Shown: piece by piece, positions 1 to 6,087 of the stretch
Position numbering within the stretch: position 1 is the first letter of the stretch
Layout of the letters: every line of letters starts with the position of its first letter
Assembly (NCBI GenBank): GCA_003508565.1
Contig: DNUI01000214.1
Span: forward strand, 1-8,866
From: Syntrophaceae bacterium
GTDB taxonomy: Bacteria > Desulfobacterota > Syntrophia > Syntrophales > UBA2185
Reading direction: 5' to 3'
DNA length: 8,866 nt
Notes under the pieces: generated by a model
Database searches by the model: none
Seen by the model: only the letters and a program-made list of their open reading frames with translations
Told to the model about the DNA's origin: nothing
Position numbers and translations under genes: made by a program

Positions 1-324
1 GTGTTCGGCGCTCGTTATGTTGCAAAAAATATTGTTGCCGCAGGACTTGCAAAAAAGTGTTCCATTCAAATTGCGTATGCTATCGGAATTGCCAGGCCTA
101 TTTCCATATATGTGAATACTTTTGGCACAGGGATTATTTCCAACAACAAGCTCAACGTACTCATTAAAGAGTACTTTGATTTATCTCCCCGGGGTATGAT
201 TGAAAAATTAGATCTACTGAGAGGTGATATTTACAAAAAATTCCCGAAATCATTATTTCTTGATGATTATGCATGGGAAAAGACAGACATGGTAGAAGCA
301 CTTCGACAGGCTACGGCCGTATAA
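1..324 (+). CDS. metK: S-adenosylmethionine synthetase, C-terminal part (5' truncated by the window)
   Basis: This is the last 107 residues of methionine adenosyltransferase, the cytoplasmic enzyme that makes S-adenosylmethionine from methionine and ATP. The visible part starts inside the conserved segment ARYVAKNIVAAGLA and continues with an IQIAYAIGIARP-like stretch, VNTFGTG, the EYFDLSPRGMIEKLDLL region and the terminal WEKTD motif, all in the order expected for MetK C-terminal domains. The GTG at base 1 is an internal valine codon and not a start, because a full MetK has roughly 380-400 residues and the ATP and methionine binding motifs lie upstream. The gene ends 35 bases before ahcY on the same strand, so the two are probably cotranscribed as a SAM-making and SAH-removing pair. 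No disruption is visible. Confidence 0.94.
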   Translation: MFGARYVAKNIVAAGLAKKCSIQIAYAIGIARPISIYVNTFGTGIISNNKLNVLIKEYFDLSPRGMIEKLDLLRGDIYKKFPKSLFLDDYAWEKTDMVEALRQATAV

Positions 325-359
325 GCCAAAGGGCGGTTTACTAAAATTAAAGTGGGGGT

Positions 360-1787
360 ATGATGGCATATCTGAAACCTGTAAAGAACCTGCCGTACAA
401 AATAGCAGACATGCATCTTGCGGAATGGGGACGGAAAGAGATTGAACTTGCGAAGAATGAGATGCCCGGTCTCATGGCGATAAGGGCAAAGTATGGTCCC
501 GAGAAGCCCCTTCAGGGCTTAAAGATCATGGGCAGCCTGCATATGACAATTCAGACGGCAATGCTCATCGAGACGCTTAAAGAACTTGGCGCCGAACTCA
601 GATGGGCATCGTGTAATATTTTTTCTACTCAAGATCATGCGGCCGCAGCAATAGCCAAGGCTGGTTCTGCCGCGGTGTTTGCATGGAAAGGGGAGTCTCT
701 CGAAGAATACTGGTGGTGTACAGAACAGGCCCTCATCTGGCCCGACGGTTCCGGCCCGGATTTGATTGTCGACGATGGCGGTGATGCAACACTGTATGTC
801 CATCAAGGTGTGAAAGTCGAAAATAAACCTTCGTTGCTCCAAAAGAAGTGTGGCAACAGAGAATTCCAAATTATTATGGATCGTATAGGACAGTCCCTAA
901 AGCGAAATCCGAATCATTGGCGTACAATAGCTGCCGGCATTCGTGGAGTCTCAGAAGAAACGACGACAGGTGTGAATAGACTATATCAGATGGCCAGGAC
1001 AGGAGAACTTTTGTTTCCGGCGATTAATGTGAATGATTCAGTCACAAAATCAAAATTCGATAATCTTTACGGTTGCCGGGAATCCCTTGCCGATGGGATA
1101 AAGCGAGCCACTGACGTCATGGTAGCCGGTAAACTGGCAGTCATTTGTGGATATGGAGATGTAGGTAAAGGATGTGCGCAGTCAATGCGAGGTTTTGGTG
1201 CCCGGGTCGTAGTTACCGAGATCGACCCAATTTGCGCCCTCCAGGCAGCCATGGAGGGATATGAGGTAACGACACTGGAGGAAGTCGTTTCCGTCGCCGA
1301 CATCTTTATAACAGCCACCGGCTGCTGCAACGTCATTACCGGTAAACATATGGAAAAAATGAAGAATGAAGCAGTCGTCTGCAATATCGGTCATTTCGAT
1401 AGCGAAATTGAAATGAGGTATCTTGAAAGAAGCAAGATTTGTAAAAAGGAAACAATTAAGCCGCAAGTAGATAAATGGACTCTCAAATCCGGCCGCTCCA
1501 TCATCATCCTTGCGGAAGGCAGACTGGTCAACCTTGGATGTGCAACAGGGCATCCAAGCTTTGTTATGAGTAACAGCTTTACAAATCAGTGCTTGGCCCA
1601 GATTGAACTTGCGACCCGGAACTATACGTCTGGTGTATATACACTGCCGAAAATACTTGACGAAGAAGTGGCAAGACTCCATTTAGGAAGGCTTGGCGTT
1701 AAAATGACAACATTGACAAAAGAACAGGCAGGTTATCTTGGTGTACCGGTAACGGGGCCATTCAAGCCGGATTATTATCGATATTGA
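360..1787 (+). CDS. ahcY: Adenosylhomocysteinase (S-adenosyl-L-homocysteine hydrolase)
   Basis: NAD-dependent cytoplasmic enzyme that reversibly splits S-adenosylhomocysteine into adenosine and homocysteine, relieving product inhibition of methyltransferases. The 475 residues cover the whole family. Signature one, SCNIFSTQDHAAAAIA, is at about 84-99, and the NAD-binding GYGDVGKG at 264-271. By alignment with the human enzyme the active-site residues are H61, D139, E200, K230, D234, N235, C239 and H398, and the C-terminus ends in KPDYYRY, which binds the NAD of the partner subunit. A stretch near 158-187 matches the roughly 40-residue insertion found in many bacterial forms and explains the length. 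Two ATG codons are adjacent (360 and 363). The only G-rich ribosome site, at 354-358, leaves 1 base before the first and 4 before the second, so 363 may be the real start. It is probably in one operon with metK upstream and the PHP gene downstream. Confidence 0.98.
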   Translation: MMAYLKPVKNLPYKIADMHLAEWGRKEIELAKNEMPGLMAIRAKYGPEKPLQGLKIMGSLHMTIQTAMLIETLKELGAELRWASCNIFSTQDHAAAAIAKAGSAAVFAWKGESLEEYWWCTEQALIWPDGSGPDLIVDDGGDATLYVHQGVKVENKPSLLQKKCGNREFQIIMDRIGQSLKRNPNHWRTIAAGIRGVSEETTTGVNRLYQMARTGELLFPAINVNDSVTKSKFDNLYGCRESLADGIKRATDVMVAGKLAVICGYGDVGKGCAQSMRGFGARVVVTEIDPICALQAAMEGYEVTTLEEVVSVADIFITATGCCNVITGKHMEKMKNEAVVCNIGHFDSEIEMRYLERSKICKKETIKPQVDKWTLKSGRSIIILAEGRLVNLGCATGHPSFVMSNSFTNQCLAQIELATRNYTSGVYTLPKILDEEVARLHLGRLGVKMTTLTKEQAGYLGVPVTGPFKPDYYRY

Positions 1788-1817
1788 AGGCTCAAGGAAA
1801 AAGGTAAAAGTATAGCT

Positions 1818-1846
1818 GGTTTCCCGCATGCGTGGGAATAACCCCT
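1818..1846 (+). repeat. Solitary palindrome resembling a type I-E CRISPR repeat
   Basis: Between ahcY and the PHP gene, bases 1821-1827 (TTCCCGC) pair with 1832-1838 (GTGGGAA, one G-T wobble) around the four-base loop ATGC. The 3' flank is TAACCCC. The layout, a GT-rich start, a C-run, a GC-rich stem with a four-base loop, a G-run, then ATAA and CC, follows the E. coli type I-E repeat closely, with one base lost from the C-run. No second copy is visible, so it is not an array. It has no T-run and so is a poor terminator. It may be a CRISPR-repeat relic, a copy of a dispersed palindromic element, or a chance hairpin just upstream of the next ribosome site. Confidence 0.45.
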
Positions 1847-1860
1847 GAGGGAAAGGTGAT
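1847..1860 (+). promoter_or_regulatory. Ribosome binding site of the PHP gene, GTG start
   Basis: GAGGGAAAGGTGAT includes AGGTGAT, which is complementary to the 3' end of 16S rRNA, and ends 5 bases before the GTG at 1866. It supports GTG as the start, since the next in-frame codons already encode the metal-binding HTH motif. An ATG at 1861 in another frame opens a two-codon ORF (Met-Pro-stop) whose TGA overlaps the GTG. Confidence 0.6.
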
Positions 1861-1865
1861 ATGCC

Positions 1866-2519
1866 GTGATTGATCTGCACACTCATTCAATATTCAGCGA
1901 CGGAGAGCTGATTCCTTCTGAACTTGTGAGAAGGGCAAAGGTCGCAGGATATCGTGCCATTGCCATAACTGACCATACAGATCATTCCAACATAGAAATC
2001 ATTATCCCCTGTATTTTAAAGGTATGTTGTATATTGTCGGTTGCATATTCTATACAGGTAATCCCAGGCATTGAGTTAACACATGTCCCTCCCGATTACA
2101 TTCACGAACTGGCAGTAGAAGCGCGTGGACTCGGGGCGAAAGTTATTGTTGTCCATGGTGAAACGATCGTAGAGCCGGTAATTTCCGGGACTAATATGGC
2201 TGCGCTTAAGTCTCCTATTGATATACTTGCACACCCCGGACTGCTCACAGAGGAAGAAGCGCACCTGGCAGCAGTAAATTCTATATTTCTGGAAGTCAGC
2301 ACCCGGAAAGGGCACAGCCTAACCAACGGTCATGTTGTCCGAATGGCACGGATGGCAAATGCCTCGCTTGTTTTGAATACAGACAGTCACTCTCCCCAAG
2401 ATATAGTAAGTAAAGAGCTGGCGTTACGGATAGCAATCGGTGCCGGTATGACAGATAAAGAAGCCTCAGAGATGTTCAGAAATTCGGATATGATTGTGAA
2501 AAAAGCGCTTGCGTGTTGA
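1866..2519 (+). CDS. PHP-domain metal-dependent hydrolase (histidinol-phosphatase-like family)
   Basis: A 217-residue single-domain protein of the PHP superfamily, whose members use a cluster of metal ions to hydrolyse phosphoesters. All expected ligand positions are visible: H5 and H7 in LHTH, D12 in SDGE, H37 in ITDH, E70 in IPGIE, H97 in VVHGE, H123 in LAHPG, and D173 and H175 in NTDSHSP. It resembles a family of about 215 residues usually annotated as histidinol-phosphate-phosphatase domain proteins; the true substrate is not known, and no other histidine biosynthesis gene is nearby. Residues 44-69 are more hydrophobic and cysteine-rich than I would expect (C49, C54, C55), but there is no convincing membrane segment or signal peptide. 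It lies 78 bases after ahcY in the same direction, so a link to the methyl cycle is possible but is inference. The catalytic fold seems intact. Confidence 0.86.
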   Translation: MIDLHTHSIFSDGELIPSELVRRAKVAGYRAIAITDHTDHSNIEIIIPCILKVCCILSVAYSIQVIPGIELTHVPPDYIHELAVEARGLGAKVIVVHGETIVEPVISGTNMAALKSPIDILAHPGLLTEEEAHLAAVNSIFLEVSTRKGHSLTNGHVVRMARMANASLVLNTDSHSPQDIVSKELALRIAIGAGMTDKEASEMFRNSDMIVKKALAC

Positions 2520-2608
2520 CGTAGCCCATGACTGTAAATATGCACTGACATAGTCCTTCACGCGTATGATAGAGTGTATATGTCAAGAGTCTCTGCTGGG
2601 ATTTAGCC

Positions 2609-2633
2609 ATACAACACAAAGTCGATGTTGTAT
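2609..2633 (+). repeat. Inverted repeat, 8-bp stem
   Basis: ATACAACA (2609-2616) is exactly complementary to TGTTGTAT (2626-2633) around a 9-base loop. It lies about 90 bases after the PHP gene stop. It has no following T-run, so it is not a typical intrinsic terminator. It could be an RNA 3' end structure or a protein-binding dyad. Confidence 0.45.
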
Positions 2634-2652
2634 CTGAACCGTTATATCCTGA

Positions 2653-2676
2653 TTGAGGATAACACATTATCCTCAA
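2653..2676 (+). repeat. Perfect 10-bp inverted repeat with CACA loop
   Basis: TTGAGGATAA (2653-2662) pairs perfectly with TTATCCTCAA (2667-2676) around a 4-base loop. It is the strongest hairpin in the gap downstream of the PHP gene. The T-run expected of a rho-independent terminator is missing, so the role is open: an mRNA-stabilising 3' hairpin for the metK-ahcY-PHP transcript, an operator dyad, or a remnant of a mobile element end. Confidence 0.55.
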
Positions 2677-3178
2677 ATAAGATGTGTCGCCTTAATAAAT
2701 AAAATCCCGCTTGTGTTTTTGAGGTTAGGAACACACAGGGTTTGATATCACCGGCCAATCTTTTGAAATTTTCATTATAAGTCTTGAAAACATCGCTGAG
2801 TTCCTTGCCTTTGAAACAAGATTACGCGGATATCTCCGCAAAAATATACCGGCTCTGATATCATGGAATAGAGCGGGTCTCTTGCGTATAGTATCTGATG
2901 TTCTATGGTAGTAAAAAGTTCATCCTGCTTATGCCGTGGATCGGGATGATGAAAAGCAAAAGTATATACAGATTATGGAAGACTGAAGATAAAAAGACGG
3001 TATTCATTAATATTGGTGCAGCAGAGGATTTATCACCAACAAAAGATATAATTCATTCTTTGCCCCACATATAAAGTATATATGACGTAAATTCAAGTGC
3101 TTTTCATATTCGCAACGCACGTATTTGCAGATATGTGTTCTTACATATTTGAAAATGGAAAATATTTTAATTTTTAGC

Positions 3179-3191
3179 TTGATTATATCAA
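3179..3191 (+). promoter_or_regulatory. Imperfect FNR/CRP-type palindrome upstream of nrdD
   Basis: TTGAT-TAT-ATCAA carries both half sites of the FNR consensus (TTGAT and ATCAA) but with a spacer of 3 bases and not 4. It lies 94 bases before the nrdD start and overlaps the first NrdR-like box. Anaerobic activation by an FNR-family regulator would make sense for a class III RNR, but the wrong spacing keeps this weak. Confidence 0.25.
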
Positions 3192-3201
3192 TATATGGTA
3201 G
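3186..3201 (+). promoter_or_regulatory. NrdR box 1 (candidate repressor site)
   Basis: The core CAATATATGG matches 9 of 10 bases of the CAATATATTG centre of the NrdR box consensus (ACACwATATATwGTGT); the outer bases match poorly. Its position, 31 bp from the second box and upstream of a ribonucleotide reductase gene, is what makes it credible. NrdR is the zinc-ribbon/ATP-cone repressor that senses (d)ATP and controls RNR genes; its gene is not in this window. Confidence 0.6.
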
Positions 3202-3216
3202 TAATATTTAGTTCTA

Positions 3217-3232
3217 CCCCAATATATTGCGT
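3217..3232 (+). promoter_or_regulatory. NrdR box 2 (candidate repressor site)
   Basis: CCCCAATATATTGCGT agrees with 13 of 16 bases of the consensus ACACAATATATTGTGT, including the full CAATATATTG core. It starts exactly 31 bases after box 1, about three helical turns, the known spacing of tandem NrdR boxes. It overlaps a possible -10 hexamer (TATAAG, 3232-3237), so binding here could block transcription of nrdDG. Confidence 0.72.
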
Positions 3233-3257
3233 ATAAGTATTGCCAAAGATAAGTATT

Positions 3258-3263
3258 TATAAT
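3258..3263 (+). promoter_or_regulatory. Candidate -10 element for nrdD
   Basis: TATAAT is a perfect sigma-70-type -10 hexamer, but no good -35 lies 16-18 bp upstream: TTGCCA at 3240-3245 is only 12 bp away. A start about 7 bases downstream would give a leader only as long as the ribosome site. TATAAG at 3232-3237 is an alternative. Confidence 0.3.
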
Positions 3264-3269
3264 AGTACC

Positions 3270-3275
3270 AAGGAG
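3270..3275 (+). promoter_or_regulatory. Ribosome binding site that decides the nrdD start
   Basis: AAGGAG ends 10 bases before the ATG at 3286 but only 1 base before the in-frame GTG at 3277. The ATG is therefore the likely start, giving a protein that begins MHEKIKKRDG. Confidence 0.75.
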
Positions 3276-3285
3276 AGTGATTCTC

Positions 3286-5370
3286 ATGCATGAAAAGATA
3301 AAAAAGAGGGATGGTCGCTTAGTCAAGTTTAATGCGGAGAAGATAACCAATGCCATAGCGAAAGCTGGAGGTGCAACGGAAGAGTTTGATGGGATTACAG
3401 CGAAGAAACTCACGATAAAAGTGTTGAATTTAGCGGAGAAACTCTTTGACAATAAGGTAATGACCGTGGAAGAAATTCAGGATATTGTTGAAGAAGTGCT
3501 TTTATCAAGTCCATATCGCCGGACAGCGAAAGCCTATATTATATATAGAGAACAACACGCCAGATTGAGGGAAATAACAAATAAAATGGAGGTTGATTTA
3601 GTCGATCAGTACCTTAAGAAGAAAGACTGGAAAGTAAATGAAAACAGTAACATGGATTATTCTTTGCAGGGGTTGAACAACTATATATCCTCTGAAGTCA
3701 GTAAAGTTTATTGGTTAAATGAAATTTACGCACCAGAAATAAAAAAAGCGCACACAGATGGTGATTATCACATCCATGATTTGAGCCTTTTGTCCGTGTA
3801 TTGTGTCGGATGGGATTTATATGATCTTCTTCTGGAGGGTTTCCGGGGTGTTTCCGGAAAGGTAGAAAGCAGACCGGCAAGGCATCTTCGCAGTGCCCTT
3901 GGACAGGTTGTCAATTTCTTTTATACTCTTCAGGGAGAAGCAGCAGGTGCGCAAGCTTTTTCAAATTTCGACACACTCATGGCACCATATATCAGACACG
4001 ATGGCCTGGATTATGATGATATCAAACAGGCATTGCAAGAATTTATTTTTAATATCAATGTTCCAACACGGGTGGGTTTCCAAACGCCTTTTACCAATGT
4101 TACCCTGGATGTGACGGTTCCAAAATACTACGCTGATCAAAATGTCATTATTGGTGGTAAGCCCCAGAAGGAAACTTACAAGGATTTTCAGGAAGAAATG
4201 AACTTATTCAATAAAGCCTTCCTTCAGGTAATGGCTGATGGTGATGCCAAAGGCAGGGTATTTACCTTTCCGATACCTACTTACAACATAACAAAGGATT
4301 TTAATTGGGAGGATCCCAATCTTGACGACTTGTGGGGGATGACGGCAAAGTATGGAGTGCCTTATTTTTCAAATTTTATCAAGTCGGACATGAATCCGGA
4401 AGATGCAAGGAGCATGTGCTGCAGACTTCGTATTGACAATAGAGAATTAGAGAAAAGGGGAGGCGGGCTGTTTGGTTCAAACCCGTTAACGGGCTCAATA
4501 GGCGTGATTACGATGAACATGCCAAGAATTGGTTACCTTTCAAAAACAGAAGATGAATTCATAGAACGCCTCCAGAGACTAATGACTATTGCCAAGGATA
4601 GCTTGGAAACAAAGAGAAAAGTTCTCGAAAAATTCACTGAGAGCAATCTCTACCCTTATACAAAATATTACCTTAGAAATATTAAGAAGAGGTTTAATGA
4701 ATACTGGAAAAATCACTTTTCTACAATCGGCCTTGTAGGCATGAATGAAGCCTGCCTTAATTTTTTTGGAAAGAACATAGCAAGTGATGAAGGGCAAATA
4801 TTTACACTAAAGATATTGGATTTCATGAGGAATAAATTGTTGGAGTTTCAAAAGGAAACGGGGAACAACTATAATCTCGAATCTACTCCTGCGGAAGGGA
4901 CATCATATCGCTTGGCAAAAATTGATAAAACAAAATTCCCAGATATTATCAGCGCGAATCATAATATAAACGGTCCAGTAGAACCATTTTACACCAATTC
5001 GACGCAACTGCCGGTTAATTATACAGACGATATATTTGAAGCCCTTGATTTACAGGATGAAATTCAGTCTAAATATACAGGTGGAACGGTATTCCATACA
5101 TATGCAGGTGAAAGAATTCAAAATCCTGCTGCAGTAAAAAAACTTGTCCATAAAATATGCACGAAGTACCATTTACCATACCTTACCTTTACGCCCACCT
5201 TTAGTGTCTGTCCATCTCATGGATATTTAGTTGGTGAGGAGGAAAAATGTCCAACCTGTATGGAGCCGTGTGAAATATATTCACGTGTTGTCGGTTATCT
5301 TCGCCCTGTCAAACAATGGAACTTAGGGAAACAGGAAGAGTTTAAAGAAAGGAGGGTGTTTAATTTTTAA
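3286..5370 (+). CDS. nrdD: Anaerobic (class III) ribonucleoside-triphosphate reductase, large subunit
   Basis: Glycyl-radical enzyme that reduces ribonucleoside triphosphates to deoxyribonucleotides in the absence of oxygen. From the ATG the protein has 694 residues, a normal length. Residues 1 to about 95 form an ATP cone (KRDGRLVKFNAEKI, then a YRRTAKAYIIYREQHA end), which gives allosteric control by ATP/dATP. The catalytic barrel follows, with GDYHIHDL, YCVGWDL (C173), the Cys-Cys pair C378-C379 in SMCCRLRIDNRELEKRGGG, and ESTPAEG. The C-terminus holds four zinc-binding cysteines (C642, C655, C658, C662) and the radical site RVVGYLRP, with G670 as the radical glycine. The upstream region carries tandem NrdR-like boxes. 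nrdG follows 3 bases after the stop. The gene appears intact, with no intein. Which electron donor it uses (formate or a thioredoxin-type protein) I cannot settle from the sequence. Confidence 0.97.
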   Translation: MHEKIKKRDGRLVKFNAEKITNAIAKAGGATEEFDGITAKKLTIKVLNLAEKLFDNKVMTVEEIQDIVEEVLLSSPYRRTAKAYIIYREQHARLREITNKMEVDLVDQYLKKKDWKVNENSNMDYSLQGLNNYISSEVSKVYWLNEIYAPEIKKAHTDGDYHIHDLSLLSVYCVGWDLYDLLLEGFRGVSGKVESRPARHLRSALGQVVNFFYTLQGEAAGAQAFSNFDTLMAPYIRHDGLDYDDIKQALQEFIFNINVPTRVGFQTPFTNVTLDVTVPKYYADQNVIIGGKPQKETYKDFQEEMNLFNKAFLQVMADGDAKGRVFTFPIPTYNITKDFNWEDPNLDDLWGMTAKYGVPYFSNFIKSDMNPEDARSMCCRLRIDNRELEKRGGGLFGSNPLTGSIGVITMNMPRIGYLSKTEDEFIERLQRLMTIAKDSLETKRKVLEKFTESNLYPYTKYYLRNIKKRFNEYWKNHFSTIGLVGMNEACLNFFGKNIASDEGQIFTLKILDFMRNKLLEFQKETGNNYNLESTPAEGTSYRLAKIDKTKFPDIISANHNINGPVEPFYTNSTQLPVNYTDDIFEALDLQDEIQSKYTGGTVFHTYAGERIQNPAAVKKLVHKICTKYHLPYLTFTPTFSVCPSHGYLVGEEEKCPTCMEPCEIYSRVVGYLRPVKQWNLGKQEEFKERRVFNF
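5348..5356 (+). promoter_or_regulatory. Distant ribosome binding site of nrdG
   Basis: AAAGGAGGG is a strong Shine-Dalgarno sequence inside the last codons of nrdD, but it ends 17 bases before the nrdG ATG at 5374, longer than usual. No better start exists, since the nrdD TAA is in the same frame two codons upstream. Translational coupling with nrdD is likely. Confidence 0.55.
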
Positions 5371-5373
5371 GAA

Positions 5374-6063
5374 ATGAAGATTGGCGCCCTGCAGAAGGTA
5401 TCTTTGATTGATTATCCCGGGGAAATATGCGCCATTGTGTTCACGCAGGGTTGTAATTTCAGGTGTCCATACTGCCATAATCCGGAATTGGTAAATCCTG
5501 AATTATATAATGAACGCCTGCCGGAAGAGGTTATATTCTCTTTTTTAGCAAAGCGCAAGGGAAAGATAGATGCAGTAACCATCACCGGAGGTGAGCCTAC
5601 CATTCAACATGGCTTGATTGACTTCGTGAAGCGTGTCAGAAAAAAGGGGTATTCAATCAAAATCGATACAAATGGTTCTAACCCTGAAGTAATAGATAAG
5701 CTCCTTAGCATGAAGCTGCTCGATTATATTGCTATGGATATAAAATCACCAGCAGAGAAGCACAAGATAGTCACAAGATCACAAATCAACTTTGATACAA
5801 TCAAACAAACTATCGAATTAATCATGAAATCAGGGATACCTTATGAATTCCGTACAACAGCCCTGAAGAAACTTCTTGAAGAAAATGACATTTTAGATAT
5901 TGCTAGTTTGATCAAAAATGCCAGACTTTATGTGTTACAACAATTTATCCCTTCCAAGGTACTTGATCGAGGATTTATAAAATATGAGTCATACTCTCGA
6001 GATGAACTGGAGTCCTTGAGTAAAAAAATCGCGCAACGTATAGCTAATATTCTGATAAGATAA
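5374..6063 (+). CDS. nrdG: Anaerobic ribonucleoside-triphosphate reductase-activating protein (radical SAM)
   Basis: Radical SAM iron-sulfur enzyme that cleaves S-adenosylmethionine reductively and abstracts hydrogen from the radical glycine of NrdD. The 229-residue protein begins MKIGALQKVSLIDYPG, typical of the family, and has the cluster-binding CxxxCxxC motif in GCNFRCPYCHNP (C27, C31, C34). The SAM-contacting TGGEP is at 71-75, followed by further barrel strands (IKIDTNG, DYIAMDIKSP). It is of the longer type found in many anaerobes. Its start is 3 bases after the nrdD stop and in the same reading frame, so the pair is one operon and a read-through of the TAA would fuse them. The activase uses SAM, which metK upstream supplies in general metabolism; that link is not specific. 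Confidence 0.96.
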   Translation: MKIGALQKVSLIDYPGEICAIVFTQGCNFRCPYCHNPELVNPELYNERLPEEVIFSFLAKRKGKIDAVTITGGEPTIQHGLIDFVKRVRKKGYSIKIDTNGSNPEVIDKLLSMKLLDYIAMDIKSPAEKHKIVTRSQINFDTIKQTIELIMKSGIPYEFRTTALKKLLEENDILDIASLIKNARLYVLQQFIPSKVLDRGFIKYESYSRDELESLSKKIAQRIANILIR

Positions 6064-6087
6064 TAAAAAGTCCAAGGACATTATTGA

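Larger units (their letters stand above)
2520..3276. other. Intergenic region of about 757 bases without a convincing gene
   Basis: The left part (2520-2700) holds two hairpins. The centre (about 2710-3074) has open stretches in different frames without ribosome sites. One is a 58-codon ORF from ATG 2898 to TAA 3072-3074, just too small to judge. Another is about 60 codons open from 2727 to 2908, with no start codon that I would trust. A third short stretch near 2917-2985 reads HPAYAVDRDDEKQKYIQIMED before a stop. I do not recognise any of these and cannot tell an eroded gene from chance. The right part (3075-3276) is strongly AT-rich and carries the nrdD control sites. I see no tRNA, no rRNA and no riboswitch that I know. 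Confidence 0.6.

Noticed and set aside
1..3. GTG at the first base as the start of a 107-residue protein
   Set aside because: The reading begins inside a conserved MetK segment, so the GTG is an internal codon of a gene cut by the window edge.
325..359. A SAM or SAH riboswitch in front of ahcY
   Set aside because: The gap is only 35 bases and shows no structure large enough for a known aptamer.
519..1682. Long minus-strand open frames opposite ahcY
   Set aside because: Their translations show no family motif and they lie antisense to a fully recognisable enzyme.
1818..1846. A CRISPR array
   Set aside because: Only one repeat-like unit is visible, with genes close on both sides and no spacers or second repeat; at most it is an orphan repeat.
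3068..3148. Short AT-rich inverted repeats (CATATA/TATATG at 3068-3084; ATATGT/ACATAT at 3131-3148)
   Set aside because: Six-base AT-rich arms are expected by chance in such AT-rich sequence, and they match no operator that I recognise.
2520..3276. A tRNA or other known RNA gene in the large gap
   Set aside because: I found no T-loop (GGTTCRANYC-like) box with matching acceptor stem and no familiar RNA consensus.
3277..3279. In-frame GTG as the nrdD start
   Set aside because: It lies 1 base after the AAGGAG ribosome site, too close; the ATG at 3286 has proper spacing and gives the usual N-terminus.
3893..4114. Plus-strand open frame inside nrdD in another frame
   Set aside because: It overlaps the intact nrdD coding sequence and has no recognisable protein features.
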